DNA of 63,113 nt from contig JAUYTY010000075.1 in NCBI GenBank assembly GCA_030694905.1, forward strand, positions 1 to 63,113, given 5' to 3'. The notes under the pieces were generated by a model. That model searched no databases. It saw only the letters and a list, made by a program, of their open reading frames with translations, and was not told the origin of the DNA. The position numbers and the translations under genes are program-made. This DNA comes from Eubacteriales bacterium (GTDB lineage Bacteria; Bacillota; Clostridia; Tissierellales; Dethiosulfatibacteraceae). Shown here one piece after another: positions 53,786-61,435 of this stretch (the first letter of the stretch is position 1; each line of letters begins with the position of its first letter).

Positions 53786-54593
53786 GGCTAAAACCATACT
53801 GATTGTTGCTTTTGTCATATTGGATATTTTTCTGGTCAGCCAGGTCATGAGCATTAAAAATGATTCCAGACAAGCAGTATCATTTGATATAATCAAAGAA
53901 AATCTGTCGGAGCATGATATAACTGTGTCAATTGATGTGATAGGGGAAGAAATGATTCTACCGTTGCTTGAGGTGGAATACATGATTTTTGATAGTGACA
54001 GCAGTGAGATTAGTGCATTTTTAGGTGATGAGTATAGCGAGCTTATTGAAGATGAGTATTACATCAACAGTGATGGACAGTCAATTCAAATCAATCAGGG
54101 CAAAAAACTGATCTTTATGACAAGAGATATTGAATCTGGCGTAAAACCCGATATATCCGATGCTGCCGATCAGATCGCGTCATTTGTCAGCCAGTTTAAA
54201 ATAGACATGGCGGGATTCTACCAGACAAGGGTTTATAACTTTAATAACGCAAACCATATTGTTTACAGTGAAATCCACCAGGGGTATACATTGGAGAATT
54301 CATATTATGTTTTTATACAGGACGGATCCGGTGTGGTTGGTTTTGAGATGCAACGCATCAAAAATCTCAGGGAAACTCAGGCAAATATTATATTGTCAAG
54401 ACCTGAAGAGGCCCTCTTAAGATTATTGAAATACCAAGATATTAAAGGTGATACAGTGATCGGAATGGATATAAGCTACTATAGAGATGAAGAACTGATT
54501 ATCTGGAGTGAGATTGTGGTGGACAATCTGGAGCCAACCTGGAAGGTGGAATTCGAAAGTGGGATTATAAAATATTTGTTAGAATTCGAATAA
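53772..54593 (+). CDS. yycI: WalRK accessory protein YycI
   Basis: The 273-residue protein opens MDWNKAKTILIVAFVILDIF, a typical YycI start with one membrane helix, followed by an extracytoplasmic beta-rich domain. ATG 53772 has GGGGG 7 bp ahead and lies inside the yycH end (14-bp overlap). With YycH it modulates WalK at the membrane. Confidence 0.87.
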   Translation: MDWNKAKTILIVAFVILDIFLVSQVMSIKNDSRQAVSFDIIKENLSEHDITVSIDVIGEEMILPLLEVEYMIFDSDSSEISAFLGDEYSELIEDEYYINSDGQSIQINQGKKLIFMTRDIESGVKPDISDAADQIASFVSQFKIDMAGFYQTRVYNFNNANHIVYSEIHQGYTLENSYYVFIQDGSGVVGFEMQRIKNLRETQANIILSRPEEALLRLLKYQDIKGDTVIGMDISYYRDEELIIWSEIVVDNLEPTWKVEFESGIIKYLLEFE

Positions 54594-54600
54594 AGGTTGA

Positions 54601-54628
54601 TTACATTGGAATTTTATTATAATATAAT
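54601..54628 (+). promoter_or_regulatory. murA promoter
   Basis: TTACAT (54601-54606), 16-bp spacer, TATAAT (54623-54628), eight bases behind yycI. The predicted start falls in the adjacent hexanucleotide repeat. Confidence 0.5.
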
Positions 54629-54633
54629 CCTGG

Positions 54634-54665
54634 TATAAATATAAATATAAATATAAATATAAATA
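54634..54665 (+). repeat. Hexanucleotide tandem repeat (TATAAA x5)
   Basis: Five uninterrupted TATAAA units lie between the murA -10 box and its ribosome site. Such tracts can change length by slippage. Confidence 0.9.
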
Positions 54666-54697
54666 AGCGAAAAGCTAAAAATAGAAGGATGGATATA

Positions 54698-55984
54698 ATG
54701 GCAAAACTAGTTATAGAAGGTGGAAACAGATTAAGGGGAAAGGTCAATATCAGTGGATTCAAGAATGCCGCCCTGGCTATTCTACCCGCTACAATACTGA
54801 TAGGTGGCAGTTGTACAATTGAGAATTTGCCGATGATTCAAGATGTTTTTGTTTACAGGGACATTTTGCTTAAATTGGGTGCGGATGTAAATATAAGTGA
54901 TTCAGGCGTAATGCGTGTTGATACAAGTAAAATTGAAAAGTGCTTTATACCCAATGGCCTCACAAAAAAACTGAGGGCTTCTTATTATTTGCTTGGTGCA
55001 GGACTTGGTAGATTCAAAGATGTGACGATATCTTATCCGGGAGGGTGTGATATTGGATTAAGGCCCATAGATCAGCATATTAAAGGCCTGGAAGCGCTAG
55101 GAGGTGTGTTTGAAGTCAAGGACGATGTCATAAGAGTCAGCGCGGAGAAGTTGAAGGGCAGTAAAATCTATCTTGACGTTGTCAGTGTAGGCGCCACAAT
55201 CAATATTATGATGGCGGCTGTATTTGCTGAAGGCAAGACCGTTATCGAGAACGCGGCTAAAGAGCCTCATGTTGTTGATACTGCAAACTTCCTCAATGCC
55301 ATGGGAGCATCTATAAGAGGCGCCGGAACGGATGTCATCAGAATCACAGGTGTGGAAGAATTGCATGGCGGTACTTATAGTGTCATACCAGACCAGATAG
55401 AGGCTGGAACCTATATGATAGCCGCTGCGGTAACCAAAGGAGATCTGATTATCAACAATATTATTCCAAAGCATTTGGAGCCTGTGACTGCAAAGCTTAA
55501 AGAAATGGGAATGAATATAGAAGAATATGGTGATTCCATGAGAGTCCACTATGAGAAGGAATTGGTTCCAGTCAATATCAAAACCCTTCCATATCCTGGA
55601 TTCCCAACAGATTTGCAGCAACCTATGACGGTGTTGCTGGCAATGACCAATGGAGACAGCATTGTTATTGAAAGTATTTTTGAAAATCGTTTCAAATACA
55701 TAGATGAGCTTGTGAAAATGGGCGCTAGGATAAAAGTGGAAGGCAGAGCAGCCACCATCAAGGGTGTGGATAAACTGAGCGCGACTGAAGTTAAGGCTAC
55801 TGACCTGAGAGCAGGTGCGGCTATGGTTGTGGCTTGCCTTGCAGCTGAAGGTGTCTCAACAGTCAATGATATCTACCATATAGATAGAGGATATGAGTTC
55901 ATTGAAAATAAATTTATGAATCTAGGCGCTAAAATCCGAAGAGTTGAAGACGAGGAATCCTTGATAAAAGATATTTTAACGTAA
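54698..55984 (+). CDS. murA: UDP-N-acetylglucosamine 1-carboxyvinyltransferase
   Basis: The 428-residue enzyme has [14 protein letters not shown] near residue 16 with the catalytic Lys-Asn, and the active-site Cys in [14 protein letters not shown] near residue 115, the fosfomycin target. It transfers enolpyruvate to UDP-GlcNAc in the first step of peptidoglycan synthesis. ATG 54698 has AGAAGGA 8 bp ahead; ATG 54689 is in frame but overlaps that site. It lies between yycI and yycJ, so wall synthesis and its regulator are linked. Confidence 0.95.
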   Translation: MAKLVIEGGNRLRGKVNISGFKNAALAILPATILIGGSCTIENLPMIQDVFVYRDILLKLGADVNISDSGVMRVDTSKIEKCFIPNGLTKKLRASYYLLGAGLGRFKDVTISYPGGCDIGLRPIDQHIKGLEALGGVFEVKDDVIRVSAEKLKGSKIYLDVVSVGATINIMMAAVFAEGKTVIENAAKEPHVVDTANFLNAMGASIRGAGTDVIRITGVEELHGGTYSVIPDQIEAGTYMIAAAVTKGDLIINNIIPKHLEPVTAKLKEMGMNIEEYGDSMRVHYEKELVPVNIKTLPYPGFPTDLQQPMTVLLAMTNGDSIVIESIFENRFKYIDELVKMGARIKVEGRAATIKGVDKLSATEVKATDLRAGAAMVVACLAAEGVSTVNDIYHIDRGYEFIENKFMNLGAKIRRVEDEESLIKDILT

Positions 55985-56008
55985 TAGTCATATGGAGGAT
56001 CAATAAAT

Positions 56009-56797
56009 ATGAAATTTTGCTCTTTATTCAGCGGAAGTAGCGGAAACTGCAATTATATTGGGACAGACAACGCCGGACTTTTGGTGGATGTAGGTTTGAG
56101 CGGTGTAAGAATACAAAATGAAATGAAAAAAATCAACATCAACCCCATTGACATTGATGGTATTATTGTAACCCACGAACACATAGATCATGTGCAAGGG
56201 GTTGGCGTTTTTTCGAGAAGATTTGATATACCGGTCTATGCTTCGGTAAAAACATGGGAAGCTATGGCCTGTAAGGTTGGCAAAATCAAAGAAGACAATA
56301 TAAGATTTTTGGAAGCCGATAAAGAGCTATTGATAAAAGATTTGGTTATCACACCTTTTAATATATCCCACGACGCAGTTGAACCGTTTGGTTTCAATAT
56401 ATCAAATGGCGTTAAAAAAATAAGTCTGCTGACAGATACCGGATGCACCAATGATTATATCAGGAACAAGATTTTCGGATTTGACTTGCTGCTGCTTGAA
56501 TCCAACCATGATGAGGAGCTTTTGAAAGTAGGCTCTTATCCATGGGTTTTAAAAAAAAGAATCATGAGCGAAATAGGCCATTTATCCAATGAAACAGCGG
56601 CTTATTTTTTGCTTGATGTATTGAGTAAAGGTGGCGAACATGTTTTTCTAGGCCATCTGAGCAAAGAAAATAATTTCCCTGAGTTAGCCCAAAAAACGGT
56701 AGAAAACATACTACTTAGCAATAATATCAAGATTGGCCGTGATGTGATGATCAACATGACATTTAGAGACAAATCCAGTATGATACAGGAAATCTAG
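56009..56797 (+). CDS. yycJ: Metallo-beta-lactamase-fold exonuclease YycJ (WalJ)
   Basis: The 262-residue protein starts CSLFSGSSGNCNYI, typical of YycJ, with the metal motif THEHIDHVQG near residue 53, SHDAVEPFG near residue 121 and LLLESNHDEELL near residue 162. B. subtilis YycJ is a DNA 5'-exonuclease linked to repair. SD TGGAGGA precedes ATG 56009. Confidence 0.93.
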   Translation: MKFCSLFSGSSGNCNYIGTDNAGLLVDVGLSGVRIQNEMKKININPIDIDGIIVTHEHIDHVQGVGVFSRRFDIPVYASVKTWEAMACKVGKIKEDNIRFLEADKELLIKDLVITPFNISHDAVEPFGFNISNGVKKISLLTDTGCTNDYIRNKIFGFDLLLLESNHDEELLKVGSYPWVLKKRIMSEIGHLSNETAAYFLLDVLSKGGEHVFLGHLSKENNFPELAQKTVENILLSNNIKIGRDVMINMTFRDKSSMIQEI

Positions 56798-56854
56798 CAA
56801 ATTCAGATGAAATTAAGATAGCATTTATAACATGTAGCTTAAGGAGGTAATGTT

Positions 56855-58090
56855 ATGGATAGCGAAGAATTAAATGAAGAATTAGACGAAGAATTAAATG
56901 AAGAGTTAAGTGAAGAAACTTATGAGGCAACGAGTGACTTGGAAAATGAAAAGACAGACAATCCATATAAGGGAATCAAAAAAGAAAGAAGAAGCCTTAA
57001 ATATTTTTTATCAGGGTTTGCAGGTGCCTTGCTGGGAATTCTAATAGGGGCCGGTGGACTGTATTATTATTTCGATGCAAACTTCATGCCTTTACTTAAT
57101 AATCCAACAGGAAATCCCAGGGAAATCAACATCAATACCACAGATGATATTTACTATGCCGTTGCCGTTGCTGAAAAAGCCATGGATTCCGTTGTCGGAA
57201 TTGTAACCAGATCACCAAACAGAAATTCTCTGTTTGGCTCTCAGTACTCTGAAGGTATGGGATCAGGGGTTATTGTCAGTTCTGATGGTTATATATTGAC
57301 AAATTCACATGTAATTGCTGATGGTGTGGCAGAGTCCGTTATTGTGAAATTTATAGACGGGACGGAAGCCCCCGGAGAAGTTCTTTGGAACAATGTAACG
57401 CTGGATCTAGCTGTTGTAAAAGTCGATAAAAATGGACTGCAGGCTGCTGAGTTCGGTGATAGCGATAACTTGGTAATTGGAGAACCTGTAATCGCCATAG
57501 GCAATCCTCTAAATTTTGAATTGGACAGAACAGTCACCAATGGAATCATAAGCGGACTGAATAGGTCTATAACAATTGAGAACAACGCTGTCATGAAACC
57601 TTTGATACAAACCAATGCATCTATAAATCCGGGTAATAGCGGCGGACCTTTATTAAATGCTCAAGGTATGGTTATCGGTATTAATACAGCTAAAATAATT
57701 TCAGCTGAAGGACTGGGTTTCTCGATTCCTATCAATGTAGCCAAAGACATCGTGGAGGAGGTCATAAGGGATGGTACTTTCTCCGACGTTTATATAGGGA
57801 TTAGAGGTGTGGCAATAGATGTATATGAGAGGCAGCTGAATGTCAGCTTGTCTGTGGCATACGGTGTTGTTGTCATTGAAACATTAACGGATTCACCTGC
57901 TCAAGATGTAGGGCTAAACTCTGGAGATGTCATCCAAAAAATAGACGGACTGCAGCTAAAGGACATGGGAGATTTGCAAAGAGCTCTATTCAAGTATAAA
58001 CCCGGTGACAGGGCTACCTTGGAAATTGTCAGAAATGGTCAAATGATGGAGATAGAGATAACCTTTGAAAAGAAACCCTCAGGGTTTTAA
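56855..58090 (+). CDS. htrA: HtrA/DegP-type membrane serine protease
   Basis: The 411-residue protein has a highly acidic Glu/Leu/Asn-repeat cytoplasmic tail (about 1-40), one membrane helix (about 48-70), a trypsin-like domain with His in TNSHVI near residue 150, Asp in LDLAVVK near residue 183 and Ser in NPGNSGGPLL near residue 261, and a PDZ domain (about 310-405). It degrades or refolds exported proteins. It takes the YycK/HtrC place at the end of the wal cluster. SD AAGGAGGT precedes ATG 56855. Confidence 0.94.
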   Translation: MDSEELNEELDEELNEELSEETYEATSDLENEKTDNPYKGIKKERRSLKYFLSGFAGALLGILIGAGGLYYYFDANFMPLLNNPTGNPREININTTDDIYYAVAVAEKAMDSVVGIVTRSPNRNSLFGSQYSEGMGSGVIVSSDGYILTNSHVIADGVAESVIVKFIDGTEAPGEVLWNNVTLDLAVVKVDKNGLQAAEFGDSDNLVIGEPVIAIGNPLNFELDRTVTNGIISGLNRSITIENNAVMKPLIQTNASINPGNSGGPLLNAQGMVIGINTAKIISAEGLGFSIPINVAKDIVEEVIRDGTFSDVYIGIRGVAIDVYERQLNVSLSVAYGVVVIETLTDSPAQDVGLNSGDVIQKIDGLQLKDMGDLQRALFKYKPGDRATLEIVRNGQMMEIEITFEKKPSGF

Positions 58091-58152
58091 TAGATCTATT
58101 ACAGGATGGAAGATTGAACTGGCAGTCTTCTATTCTTGTTGGGAGGACATTA

Positions 58153-58647
58153 ATGAGTGGCGTACTGGTAGTTTTTTACACACGGAACAATCATTGCAGA
58201 CAAATAGCCCATGAGATAGCTACCAAGCTACACGGGCAGATTGATCAGATAACGGATTCTAACCGTTACATTGCAAACATGGGCAGTCTTTTTGCTGTAT
58301 GGGATTCATATTTTGAAAAGTCGATAAGCATAAAGTATCAAATGAATCCTGGGGATTATACTGCAGTGATTGTTGTTTCACCTGTTTGGGCCGGTAAGAT
58401 TCCACCACCAGTCAGGGCGTACCTAAATGAAAACATAACGAAAATGAAAAATTACGGCTTTATACTTGCGGACAACAAACCGATCCATAAAAAAACGACA
58501 AAACGTTTCAATCAGCTTATGCCTAAAGCACTCGCTGAATTCACAACACTTAATCAAGATATTGATCAAGAAATTTTCCAAAAGTACCTGGAAGATTTTG
58601 CCGATAGAATTCGAATAGTGATTGAAAAGGAAGATTATTATGGATAA
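58153..58647 (+). CDS. Flavodoxin-family protein
   Basis: The 164-residue protein starts LVVFYTRNNHCRQIAHEIA, a flavodoxin-type FMN loop, and has VVSPVWAGKIPPPVRAYL near residue 77. Flavodoxins carry electrons. ATG 58153 has GGGAGGA ahead; the frame is open from 58114. It overlaps the following small gene by 8 bp. Confidence 0.82.
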   Translation: MSGVLVVFYTRNNHCRQIAHEIATKLHGQIDQITDSNRYIANMGSLFAVWDSYFEKSISIKYQMNPGDYTAVIVVSPVWAGKIPPPVRAYLNENITKMKNYGFILADNKPIHKKTTKRFNQLMPKALAEFTTLNQDIDQEIFQKYLEDFADRIRIVIEKEDYYG

Positions 58648-58807
58648 AATGATATTCGCCTGTGAAGAACACGTTGACATGGCTATAGATGATTATGTCA
58701 ATGAGTTCGAAGAGGCGCCAGAGGTGTTGAAGGAAGAAATCGAACAATGCCGGTACTGTCAACTTAAGGCGGCTTACGTCATAAGGAGACCCGAAGAATT
58801 TTGCTGA
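58640..58807 (+). CDS. CxxH/CxxC small zinc-type protein
   Basis: The 55-residue acidic protein has CEEH near residue 8 and CRYC near residue 37, a pair that likely binds one metal ion. This matches the CxxH/CxxC (BA_5709-like) family found near the wal cluster in Firmicutes, function unknown. It starts inside the flavodoxin gene, so the two are coupled. Confidence 0.75.
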   Translation: MDKMIFACEEHVDMAIDDYVNEFEEAPEVLKEEIEQCRYCQLKAAYVIRRPEEFC

Positions 58808-58822
58808 TTTTGCACTAACACC

Positions 58823-58851
58823 TTGATTATTGTTTGACATAGTGATATAAT
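58823..58851 (+). promoter_or_regulatory. rpsF operon promoter
   Basis: TTGATT (58823-58828), 17-bp spacer, TATAAT (58846-58851). A leader hairpin GCTCTCA/TGAGAGC (about 58870-58886) follows, in the place of known S6:S18 leader structures; the diagnostic bulge was not confirmed. Confidence 0.65.
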
Positions 58852-58912
58852 ATCAAAGCTTATATCCTTGCTCTCAATATGAGAGCCTTAAGTCCAAAAG
58901 GAGGTGAATACA

Positions 58913-59200
58913 TTGAAGAAGTACGAAGGAGTTTTTATTTTCATACCCAATTTAGAAGAAGAAGTCAGAAAAGCAGAGATGGACAAATTGAAGTCCATTG
59001 TGGAAAGCTACAAAGGCACGGTTGAGAAATTTGAAGAATGGGGCCAAAGAAGACTAGCCTACGAGATTAAGAAAACTAAAGAAGGCTATTACACTCTTAT
59101 GAATTTTACATCAGAAGCAGACGCTGTTAATGAACTTGATCGAATCTGCAAGATTAGTGAGAAAGTACTGAGACATATGATCACAAAAGACGAAAAATAA
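58913..59200 (+). CDS. rpsF: Small ribosomal subunit protein bS6
   Basis: The 95-residue protein opens KKYEGVFIFIPN and has EEWGQRRLAYEIKK near residue 40, the bS6 core. A TTG at 58913 is the likely start, 8 bp after AAAGGAGG; GTG 58904 overlaps the ribosome site. bS6 binds 16S rRNA with bS18, encoded two genes on. Confidence 0.95.
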   Translation: MKKYEGVFIFIPNLEEEVRKAEMDKLKSIVESYKGTVEKFEEWGQRRLAYEIKKTKEGYYTLMNFTSEADAVNELDRICKISEKVLRHMITKDEK

Positions 59201-59212
59201 CAGGAGAGTATA

Positions 59213-59671
59213 ATGAATAATGTTGTATTAATAGGAAGGCTAGTAAGAGATCCTGAACTTAAATTTATCCCATCAAGCGGCATGGCGGTAACGAATTTTA
59301 CCTTAGCTGTTGACAAGGATTTATCGAGAGATAAAAAAGCGGAATTCACTGCCCAGGGAAAACCGACTGCGGATTTTATTCCGGTTGTTGTTTTCGGTAA
59401 GATGGCTGAAGTATGCGCTAATTATCTAGCTAAAGGTAGGATGACTAGTGTAATCGGACGAATCCAAACAGGTTCATATACTACCAATTCAGGAGAAAAA
59501 AGATATACGACCGACGTGTTAGCTAGTAAAGTTGAGTTTATCGAATGGGGAGACAAAAATACATCGGGAAATAAGATCCAGTCCAAGCAATATGACGGTG
59601 GAGATAGTTTCCCTGATTTTTCAGACGATGATATTTTCCAACCTGCTGACGATGACGATATTCCATTTTAA
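59213..59671 (+). CDS. ssb: Single-stranded DNA-binding protein
   Basis: The 152-residue protein has the SSB OB-fold ([17 protein letters not shown] at the start, [21 protein letters not shown] near residue 62) and ends in the acidic DDDDIPF tail that recruits repair and replication proteins. It sits in the conserved rpsF-ssb-rpsR order. Confidence 0.97.
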   Translation: MNNVVLIGRLVRDPELKFIPSSGMAVTNFTLAVDKDLSRDKKAEFTAQGKPTADFIPVVVFGKMAEVCANYLAKGRMTSVIGRIQTGSYTTNSGEKRYTTDVLASKVEFIEWGDKNTSGNKIQSKQYDGGDSFPDFSDDDIFQPADDDDIPF

Positions 59672-59685
59672 AGGAGGTTCAAAAG

Positions 59686-59922
59686 ATGTCTGCATTTAAC
59701 AACAAAAGAAGACGACCACGTAAAAAAGTGTGTAATTTCTGTAAAGATAAAGTTGATTATATTGACTATAAAGATATAAACAGATTAAGAAAATATACCA
59801 CTGAAAGAGGCAAGATATTGCCTAAAAGGATTACTGGAACATGTGCAAAGCATCAAAGAATGGTTACTTCAGCTATTAAAAGAGCAAGAAGTATCGCACT
59901 TCTTCCATATTCAATAGACTAA
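59686..59922 (+). CDS. rpsR: Small ribosomal subunit protein bS18
   Basis: The 78-residue basic protein has [17 protein letters not shown] near residue 13 and [14 protein letters not shown] near residue 47. Four Cys/His positions (CNFC, C, H) indicate the zinc-binding (C+) form of bS18. SD AAGGAGGT precedes ATG 59686. Confidence 0.97.
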   Translation: MSAFNNKRRRPRKKVCNFCKDKVDYIDYKDINRLRKYTTERGKILPKRITGTCAKHQRMVTSAIKRARSIALLPYSID

Positions 59923-59929
59923 ACACCAA

Positions 59930-59953
59930 AGCCGCAGTTATTGCGGCTTTAGT
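59930..59953 (+). terminator. Terminator of the rpsF-ssb-rpsR operon
   Basis: AAAGCCGCA pairs with TGCGGCTTT around GTTAT; the tail AGTTTA is short, directly followed by repeat copy E. Confidence 0.8.
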
Positions 59954-59956
59954 TTA

Positions 59957-60086
59957 TCCGATGACTAACAGTGCTAAAGCTCCCACTTCTAGAAGTGGGA
60001 GATAAGCACTGTAGAGTCCCTGGATAACGGTTTCTAAGGTTCAGATGGCGTTTGAAACGCCACCTGGACCCAAGAATCCTGTTGAT
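59957..60086 (+). repeat. Interspersed structured repeat, copy E (130 bp, full length)
   Basis: Same layout as copy C: TCCGATGACTAACAGTGCT, hairpin CTCCCACTTCT/AGAAGTGGGAG, AGCACTGTAGAG, TCCCTGGATAACGG, hairpin GGTTCAGATGGCG/CGCCACCTGGACC, end CCTGTTGAT. TTTA precedes its left end. An ATG at 60045 inside it opens the transporter frame but is not the likely start. Confidence 0.9.
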
Positions 60087-60107
60087 CCTAATAGCGGGGA
60101 TATACAA

Positions 60108-60995
60108 ATGAAGAATGAAACTAAAATGACCTTATTGATGCTGATGGCAACTGTATTCTGGGCAGGTGCCTTTATAACGGGGAAAATGGGGGTTTATGCA
60201 CTGAGCCCGCTCGTTCTCACGTTTTTAAGAATGTTCTTTGCAGCTGTAATCATATTTCCAATTATGGTGTTAACTGAAAAAGACAACTGGCGCATCAAAG
60301 CATCAAGCATCAAGTATGCCGTTCTGACAGCAGGCGTAGGAATGATTGGCTATCATATGTTTTTTTTCTATGCCTTAAGATATACGGATGCGTCAAAGGC
60401 TTCAATGATCAATGCAATCAATCCATTACTCACAGCATTGTTGGCTGTGGTATTCCTTGGAGAAAAACTGACATCAAGAAAAGTGCTATTCATTCTAACT
60501 GCATTCATAGGGGTTGTGTTAACATTATCCAACTGGAATCTTGGAAGAATTTTAAGTTTTGATCTCAACATTGGTGATCTGCTGATGCTATGCGGCGCTA
60601 TGATGTGGGCTACATATGGCATCATCGTCAAGCGGATCATGCCCTTTTTCACACCCTTGAAACTGACAACATATACATTCCTGTTTTCTTCCATGATGCT
60701 GTTTCCATTTACAGCTAAGGAGCTTCTATACCTTGATTATATGCAGATAGGATGGAAACCGTTTCTGGCGGTTATCTACATGGCAATATTTCCATCTGTC
60801 ATAGGCTATACAATACAGCAGACGGCCATAAAGGAGCTTGGCGCAGGGAAGACGGCACTGTTCATAAACCTTGTTCCTGTCATCTCAACAATATTCGCTG
60901 TGATCTTTCTTGGGGAAAAGCTCTTCAAACTCAATATTGTAAGCGGTGCGATCATAATTGTTTCGGTCATCTTATTCAGAAAGCAGAAAGTCTAA
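60108..60995 (+). CDS. EamA (DMT)-family transporter
   Basis: The 295-residue protein has ten membrane segments in two EamA repeats, with FWAGAFITGKMGVYALSPLVL near the start and TAFIGVVLTLSNW / GAIIIVSVILF in the halves. Family members export metabolites or amino acids. ATG 60108 has GCGGGGA ahead. The frame is open back to 60045, but those 21 codons are translated repeat copy E and not part of the family. Confidence 0.9.
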   Translation: MKNETKMTLLMLMATVFWAGAFITGKMGVYALSPLVLTFLRMFFAAVIIFPIMVLTEKDNWRIKASSIKYAVLTAGVGMIGYHMFFFYALRYTDASKASMINAINPLLTALLAVVFLGEKLTSRKVLFILTAFIGVVLTLSNWNLGRILSFDLNIGDLLMLCGAMMWATYGIIVKRIMPFFTPLKLTTYTFLFSSMMLFPFTAKELLYLDYMQIGWKPFLAVIYMAIFPSVIGYTIQQTAIKELGAGKTALFINLVPVISTIFAVIFLGEKLFKLNIVSGAIIIVSVILFRKQKV

Positions 60996-61059
60996 AGAAT
61001 AAACGGGAAATTAAATGACAGGAAAACGTTAATATATTCACAAATAATGACAAATATAT

Positions 61060-61109
61060 AGGCTTTATACTAATGTATTTTATAAATACATTGATATGAA
61101 GCCTTTTTT
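61060..61109 (+). terminator. Long-stem terminator after the EamA transporter gene
   Basis: Bases 61060-61080 pair with 61084-61104 over 21 positions with few mismatches, then TTTTT. Confidence 0.82.
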
Positions 61110-61120
61110 AATGTTATAAT
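61091..61120 (+). promoter_or_regulatory. Promoter of the hydrogenase-sensor operon
   Basis: TTGATA (61091-61096), 18-bp spacer, TGTTATAAT with perfect -10 at 61115-61120. The -35 lies within the preceding terminator stem. Confidence 0.6.
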
Positions 61121-61138
61121 AAGTTAATAAATTAACAA
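61121..61138 (+). promoter_or_regulatory. Rex-like redox operator
   Basis: AAGTTAATAAATTAACAA matches TTGTTAA-N4-TTAACAA at 12 of 14 positions and directly follows the -10 box, so a bound repressor would block transcription start. A second inverted repeat TAGTTC/GAACTA lies at 61141-61161. Confidence 0.5.
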
Positions 61139-61193
61139 TATAGTTCAATATATTAGAACTAAATTTATATCATTGTAAAAGGAGTTAGGATAG

Positions 61194-61433
61194 ATGAAAG
61201 ATATTTATGTATGTGTTGGAAGCGCTTGCCATCTTAAAGGTTCTTATGATGTGATTGAAGCAATCAGAAATTGGATAGATGAGAATGATCTTAAGCCTGA
61301 TTTGACTGTAAAGGCATCGTTTTGTCTGGGGCAATGCACAAGCGCGGTATCGATTAAAATAGATGATCAAATCTATTCGGTTTTGGCTAAAGATATACCC
61401 GACTTATTAAGTAAAACAATATGCTGGAGCTAA
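61194..61433 (+). CDS. Small [2Fe-2S] ferredoxin-like protein (NuoE-like fold)
   Basis: The 79-residue protein has Cys pairs in VCVGSACHLKG near residue 6 and SFCLGQCTSAV near residue 43, the spacing of thioredoxin-like [2Fe-2S] domains. Such small proteins accompany [FeFe] hydrogenases. It ends 2 bp before the hydrogenase-like gene, so they are one operon. SD AAAGGAG precedes ATG 61194. Confidence 0.85.
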   Translation: MKDIYVCVGSACHLKGSYDVIEAIRNWIDENDLKPDLTVKASFCLGQCTSAVSIKIDDQIYSVLAKDIPDLLSKTICWS

Positions 61434-61435
61434 GC

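Noticed and set aside
58870-58886. S6:S18 autoregulatory leader motif ahead of rpsF
   Set aside because: A hairpin is present at the right place, but the diagnostic bulged triplet could not be confirmed by eye, so it is only mentioned with the promoter.
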